Part shown: one piece after another, positions 59,514 to 64,000 of the stretch
How the letters are laid out: each line of letters opens with the position of its first letter
Position numbering within the stretch: the first letter of the stretch is position 1
Source: Holothuria scabra
Lineage: Eukaryota > Echinodermata > Holothuroidea > Aspidochirotida > Holothuriidae
Length of the DNA: 64,000 nucleotides
Assembly (NCBI GenBank): GCA_037179385.1
Contig: CM074187.1
Coordinates: 5,890,001 to 5,954,000, forward strand
Direction of reading: 5' to 3'
The notes under the pieces: generated by a model
Databases searched by the model: none
The model's input: only the letters and a program-made list of their open reading frames with translations
Told to the model about the DNA's origin: nothing
Position numbers and translations under genes: made by a program

Positions 59514-61085
59514 ATGGAGGGCATGAGGGAAAATTTGATGTGTCCCATTCACCTGGATCTACTAGAAAATGCTAAAACCCTTCCATGTCAACATGTTGTT
59601 TGTGAAGAGTGCATGGCATTATGGGTTTCTAAAAAGGGAGAGCTACTTTGCCCCACTTGCAAGACCAGTCATCCTCTTCCTGCAGGGGGCGTGGCTAACC
59701 TGCCTACAAACTTCATGATTAATGGCCTGGTTGAAGAAGTGAAAAAAATGGAGAAGGGAGATAAGCAAAGATCAAGGAAAAAGTCCTCTGATTCTGACAA
59801 ACCTTATAAGGGTGAAAAGAAAGAACGTACCCCACAACCAAAAACTGCTGATGGAAAGAAATCTTTCCTTGAGAAAACAAGCAAAGTATACGAAGACATA
59901 TGTGGCAACACCATTAAAGTACGAGTTCAGCTTTGTGATAGGGATGAGAATACCATTCGTGGAAGCAAAACAGATCACGTGGATGCCAGTGTGATCTCTC
60001 CGAAAGGGAAAAAATTTGGTGCTAATGTCCTCTTTCAGAAAAAGGATGGGGATTATATGGTAAGTTTTGTGCCAAAAATGTGTGGTGTTTACAAAATGGA
60101 AGTCATGTTGGGCAAACAGAATATTAAAGGGTCTCCTTTGATGGTAGTGGTACACCCAGAGGGGAAGTTTTTAGCAGGAGTCACGGGTACGATGAAGTAT
60201 CCGAAAGATGTTGTGGCTGTGGGCTTCAATTTGTGTGTAACAGATGAACATGATGATATGTTTCATTGCATGGACTGGCTGGGAAGACAAATAATTGAAG
60301 TACAAAGTCCACCAGGGAAGGAGTCAAAAGACTACCGCCCATTTGGAATTGGTGCAGCTGGTGAAAAATTATACATCACTGACCAAAAAAATAATTGTGT
60401 CTACATTTACAATAAGGGGAGTTTTGTCACAAGCTTTGGTAGAAAGAATCTGGATACACCCATGGGTATTGCTGTTGATAGCAATGGGTTAATTTTTGTT
60501 TCCAATCGGGGGACAAACGAGATAGTAGTATTTAATCAAAATTTGTCCTTTTTGAAGAAAATGGATGCAGCTTCAGGTAAAAAGTCCTTTTCTGGTAGCA
60601 ATGCTATCTCTCTGTTAGCACTGAATCAAGCTGAAGATCAGGTGATTGTAGCAGATCATGAAGGTTGCGCCTTAAAAATTTTGAGTGTAGAAAGTGGGGA
60701 GGTGGTTAAAACGCTTTTTCCAAGAGTTGGACAAGCTACTGCCAAACCATGCGGTGTAGCTATAGATAAAGATGATAACATATATGTCACAGTCATTTTT
60801 GATTCCACTGAACAGAAAGCAGCTAGTGGCAAGGGGCAGCAACAAGGGGGTCAGAAGGGGGGAAGGAAAACTAGTAAAGATAAAGATGGAGATGGTGAAG
60901 AGAAAGGGGCAGTTCTGATGTATAATTCAGAAGGCTACTTTTTGGGAAGATTTGGTATGAATGAGCTGTTGAGGCCTAGTGGAATTTGCATTTTGGAAGA
61001 ACCATTCCTCACTGCAGTTGTAGTAGATATGTTCTCTGCAGGAACTGGTTCTCAAGGACCATGTTTAAAAGTTTTCAACATTTAA
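59514..61085 (+). CDS. RING-filamin-NHL protein (TRIM2/3/71-like, no B-box)
   Basis: A complete 523-residue single-exon frame in a perfect context (ACCACCATGG). Residues 10-49 form a RING finger, C-x2-H-x11-C-x1-H-x2-C-x2-C-x12-C-x2-C. The second ligand is His13 (CPIHL) where the family normally has Cys. Residues 80-115 are basic and disordered. About 130-215 is a filamin-type Ig repeat ending GVYKMEVMLGKQNIKGSP. From about 220 to the end lie NHL beta-propeller repeats (VYIYNKGSFVTSFG, MGIAVDSNGLIFVSN, CGVAIDKDDNIYVTV, PSGICILEEPFL), with a Gly/Lys-rich insert at about 435-468. B-boxes and coiled coil of true TRIM-NHL proteins are absent. Likely a cytosolic E3 ubiquitin ligase with a protein- or RNA-binding propeller; targets unknown. 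Confidence 0.92.
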   Translation: MEGMRENLMCPIHLDLLENAKTLPCQHVVCEECMALWVSKKGELLCPTCKTSHPLPAGGVANLPTNFMINGLVEEVKKMEKGDKQRSRKKSSDSDKPYKGEKKERTPQPKTADGKKSFLEKTSKVYEDICGNTIKVRVQLCDRDENTIRGSKTDHVDASVISPKGKKFGANVLFQKKDGDYMVSFVPKMCGVYKMEVMLGKQNIKGSPLMVVVHPEGKFLAGVTGTMKYPKDVVAVGFNLCVTDEHDDMFHCMDWLGRQIIEVQSPPGKESKDYRPFGIGAAGEKLYITDQKNNCVYIYNKGSFVTSFGRKNLDTPMGIAVDSNGLIFVSNRGTNEIVVFNQNLSFLKKMDAASGKKSFSGSNAISLLALNQAEDQVIVADHEGCALKILSVESGEVVKTLFPRVGQATAKPCGVAIDKDDNIYVTVIFDSTEQKAASGKGQQQGGQKGGRKTSKDKDGDGEEKGAVLMYNSEGYFLGRFGMNELLRPSGICILEEPFLTAVVVDMFSAGTGSQGPCLKVFNI

Positions 61086-61499
61086 AAATGTAAGTTCTGT
61101 TGTCTTTACTTTCTTCAGAAAAATTAAGATTCAGCTTGGGTCAGGTGTGAATTGTAATGTTTTCCTCCATTGAATACTCTTTAGTCATTGTAAACTAGGG
61201 AGAGTAAAGAGAAGTTGCAAGTAAATATTAGTTCAATCAGTTAAATTGCACAGTGGGACACAAAGTCATGTGTTGAAGCCTTTTTCATATCATACAGATA
61301 AAACATCACATACTTGCAAGTTGGGGCTATCCATGGAGGCAGACAAAGAAGTAATGGTGTCAATAGATTCATGATTTTTGTGTTGTATCATTGCACAGAA
61401 TTAAAAAAGGTAGTATCTAGTTGCGTCTGTGCTCAGCTCAACTGACCTCTAGCTGTTTTATAAAATGAATATGGAACAGCAGCATTGTACGGTATGTAA

Positions 61500-61668
61500 A
61501 GCTAGCTGCACACTACACGACTTTGCACACTGCAACTAACCTTGATCATTGCTACAACTGTGATTGGCAAGGTTAAGACCAGTTATAAGTTGCTTGTCTT
61601 CAGTTGGGAAGAACCATCACAATTGGATTGAGTTGCGGTGTGCAAAGTTGTGTAGTGTGTAGCTAGCT
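61500..61668. mobile_element. 169-base MITE with ~37-base inverted ends
   Basis: The left end AGCTAGCTGCACACTACACG..CTTTGCACACTGCAAC mirrors the right GTTGCGGTGTGCAAAG..TGTGTAGTGTGTAGCTAGCT. Lies in the presumed 3' UTR of the RING-NHL gene. Confidence 0.8.
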
Positions 61669-61892
61669 TAAGACAGCACTGTTCAATCTGGCCACTTTAT
61701 CCCTTGGAACATAATGTAGTAGTAATGTATAGGCCTACAAATACAATGTACATGTGCAAACAGTAGGGCTCCTATCACAAGTTGTTCCAAATGTGGTTAG
61801 ATTAACTAAAATGTTATAGGTTCAGTATGACCCTTTAAAGCCATAGTTTCTTGATGAAGACTGCTCTTTTATAGTTCTCTTCATGGAATTAT

Positions 61893-61898
61893 TGGAAT
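61893..61898 (+). terminator. Candidate polyadenylation signal of the RING-NHL gene
   Basis: AATAAA inside GGAATAAAAAAATTTAATTT, about 810 bases after the stop codon. The first AATAAA that I see downstream. The 3' UTR would contain the small MITE at 61500-61668. Confidence 0.4.
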
Positions 61899-61899
61899 A

Positions 61900-63274
61900 A
61901 AAAAATTTAATTTATGAAAATGTTATTTGTGATCAAGTTTCAATTCTTTTTCTGTTCATGTCAAGTAATGAAATGATATCCAGTAATTGCCTGATTTCTT
62001 GCTTTACCAGTACATGCTTTTTATTCAAAGATCCATTATATTTTATCAATTTCAGTTTCTGTTCAATTTCTTCTTAGTTTATTACAGTATTATCATTTTG
62101 TTTTCAAGGTAAATTCACAATCTGGACACAGTTTGCAATATATTTAATTAATTATTCAAGTCCTCACACCATGATTATGCAGCTTGTCAAATAGAATTAG
62201 GTCATTCATATATAGTACTGGTAAATTTAGCAGCTTTGAATGGTTTCTTACCCCATAATTAGTTTACATCACATGACATGGCAATTCCAATTCTGTTATT
62301 TTTTTCCATTAGTAATAGTTGTGACATATACTGTAAATATAAATATAGTGATATGAGGTAAAGCACAAAGTAATTACCTATTTTAAAGTGCTTTCACCTT
62401 AAAGGTATGTCACAATTGGTACTGTAAGCCACTTTCATCTCTGGGCAAAAATCAACACTGTTTCAATGCAACACTCACACATGGGCAGTCAGCTGCTTCT
62501 CAGCTAACTACCGTACACTAAATGTGTATACCCATCAGATGGGGCATGGCTTTTGAGGTATGTGAAAGCAATCTATAGGCCTATATGGTGGGCTTACAGT
62601 AGCTGATGAACCAGGGTCAAAGTTCACCAAGAAAATAAATGCCATGCAATTCCAGCAGATCTGTAGAAGAGACACAGTTTAAGGGACAAAATGGTGTAGT
62701 CTGTTAGCTGCTAATTCATGGACTCTCGTAGTTGCATGTTGATCTTTATTCAAATGTGCAGATTCCCTGAAGATGTACCAGATTGTTGTTACACATTTCT
62801 TTAGTTACTGGTGTTTGTTACACCTCCCAAATTGGAACAATACTTTGCTGTTTGTAATTATATACCATAGGTTGGTGTTACCAGGGTGATGATGAAAGGG
62901 TTCCCTAATTCATACAGTACTGTATACTAACTTGAAAACAACTGTCAAACATGAATACTTTCTTAAAAATAAATGGTCTACAGTATAACAGGGCTCAATT
63001 TCCATGGTTGTCCTATTGTCAGGGAGCATTGGATTAATTTAAAACCAATTTATACATAGTGATATGTGATTGTATGCATGGTATTTTGAGGATATGAGTT
63101 TATTGCTGGTGTTTATTGGTGATACTGATATGAAGTTACTTGTTTTATATTTGCAAGGTCGGTGTATTCTAATTTGCAATAATTTTTAGTGTGTTAAAAA
63201 ACTGAGCCAATAAGTTGATTGAAAATGGCAGCTGATTCTAAAAAAGAAATAGATAACTAATTTTGAATTTATAT
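61900..63274. other. Intergenic, no gene recognised
   Basis: AT-rich DNA with a few TAGGCCTA motifs (for example 62575). No convincing frame or repeat. Confidence 0.5.
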
Positions 63275-63282
63275 ACTGTAAT

Positions 63283-63560
63283 CATGGGCGTCGGCAGAAA
63301 AAAGTCAGGGGGGCAAAATTTCTAGGGAGGGGCAAAACCTCCAAGTCACCATGAATTGACACAAAGCATGCAAAAATTTCAGCCCAAAATGCCTCCCAGA
63401 TCGCCAGAAATGGCACTTCTAAAGCCTATTTTTCGCATAGAAACTTGGAAAACATGTTTTGTTCGGGTTTTTGCTTTGATTTTTATACGTTTTTTCAAAT
63501 TTTTGATTTTCCAGGGGGGGCAAGTGCCCCCCCCCTTGCCCATACCTGCAGACGCCCATG
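63283..63560. mobile_element. 278-base hAT MITE with perfect target duplication
   Basis: Ends CATGGGCGTCGGCAG and, inverted, CATGGGCGTCTGCAG. Flanked by ACTGTAAT on both sides (63275-63282 and 63561-63568). Near the right end a G-run and a C-run form a hairpin around GGGCAAGTGCCC. The interior GGCACTTC / CTCCCAGATCGCCAGAAATG resembles the conserved part of the hairpin satellite unit. The clean duplication indicates recent insertion. Confidence 0.9.
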
Positions 63561-63568
63561 ACTGTAAT

Positions 63569-64000
63569 GACTTAGATTAAAGCCCTGCTGGAGCACGAAA
63601 ACGAGGGAGCGCTGTACACTTTATCTCACGCTGTGCCTCAAAATTGCTTGCGCCAACGAATTACCGAACTCGTCTATGCAAGCTCCATATTTTTATTTCA
63701 ATACATAACATGTACAGAAATATTGTCACACTAACCACTGGTTGAAATATCTGTAAAGTAATATAGTGATCCTTAATCTGTGGTCAGTCTTCTTAAGAGT
63801 TTGAGAGAATGCTTTTTGAGTTTAGGGCAGTTAAGGTTAATCTACTCTAATGTTGAAAAAGTGATGCCAAGTTATTTTGGCAAGTAGGGAAAAAACTTTT
63901 CAGTTCCCAAGGAAGCTGTTACTTTTTGCACACTGCACTTTAGTTATTATTCACATTTACCTACTTACTGAGAATGTTTACATTTTGTGGTTAAAATTCC
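63569..64000. other. Intergenic end of window, no gene recognised
   Basis: No frame, repeat or RNA gene that I can support. Confidence 0.5.

Overview
This is eukaryotic nuclear DNA from a marine invertebrate, most probably a deuterostome (echinoderm-like). Genes are split by introns with GT..AG borders, a vertebrate-like axonemal dynein gene is present, and transposable elements dominate. The non-LTR retrotransposon remnants, the OTU-bearing Helitron-like genes and the frequent octamer TAGGCCTA fit this guess. The phylum is inference and nothing here fixes the species.

Layout. (1) 0-9.5 kb: the minus strand carries the 5' end of DNAH10, an inner-arm axonemal dynein heavy chain. Six coding exons join with matching phases into 550 codons, and the gene runs off the left edge. 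Its introns hold a LINE tail, a tandem repeat rich in TGACCTTTGACCT, and small inverted-repeat transposons. (2) 9.5-15.2 kb: degraded repeats and one end of a hAT-like element. (3) 15.2-30.8 kb: a giant imperfect palindrome. Two inverted arms flank a 239-base loop at 20365-20603. Each arm carries a broken OTU-protease plus DUF6570 gene, the N-terminal part of a Helitron-like replicase-helicase protein, followed by about 2.5 kb of conserved non-coding DNA and a roughly 180-base hairpin-bearing tandem repeat. The right arm was later hit by two hAT-like insertions whose empty sites survive in the left arm. (4) 31-34 kb: a TTAA-ended MITE and a tRNA-derived SINE. (5) 34.5-35.8 kb: the last two exons found of a small Shisa-like single-pass membrane protein gene, minus strand. 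(6) 36-54 kb: nested non-autonomous DNA transposons, two more large inverted repeats and several hairpin-bearing tandem repeats. (7) 54-58.6 kb: LINE fragments on both strands and an 18-base coding-like minisatellite. (8) 59.5-61.9 kb: an apparently intronless RING-filamin-NHL (TRIM-like) gene, plus strand. (9) To the end: intergenic DNA with two small MITEs, one a hAT MITE with a perfect 8-base target duplication.

The three host genes (DNAH10, Shisa-like, RING-filamin-NHL) show no functional link. The most unusual structure is the central palindrome: a head-to-head pair of truncated Helitron-like genes whose arms look about 95% identical in the one 200-base stretch compared by eye. All similarity statements come from reading the sequence. 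No database search or alignment program was run.
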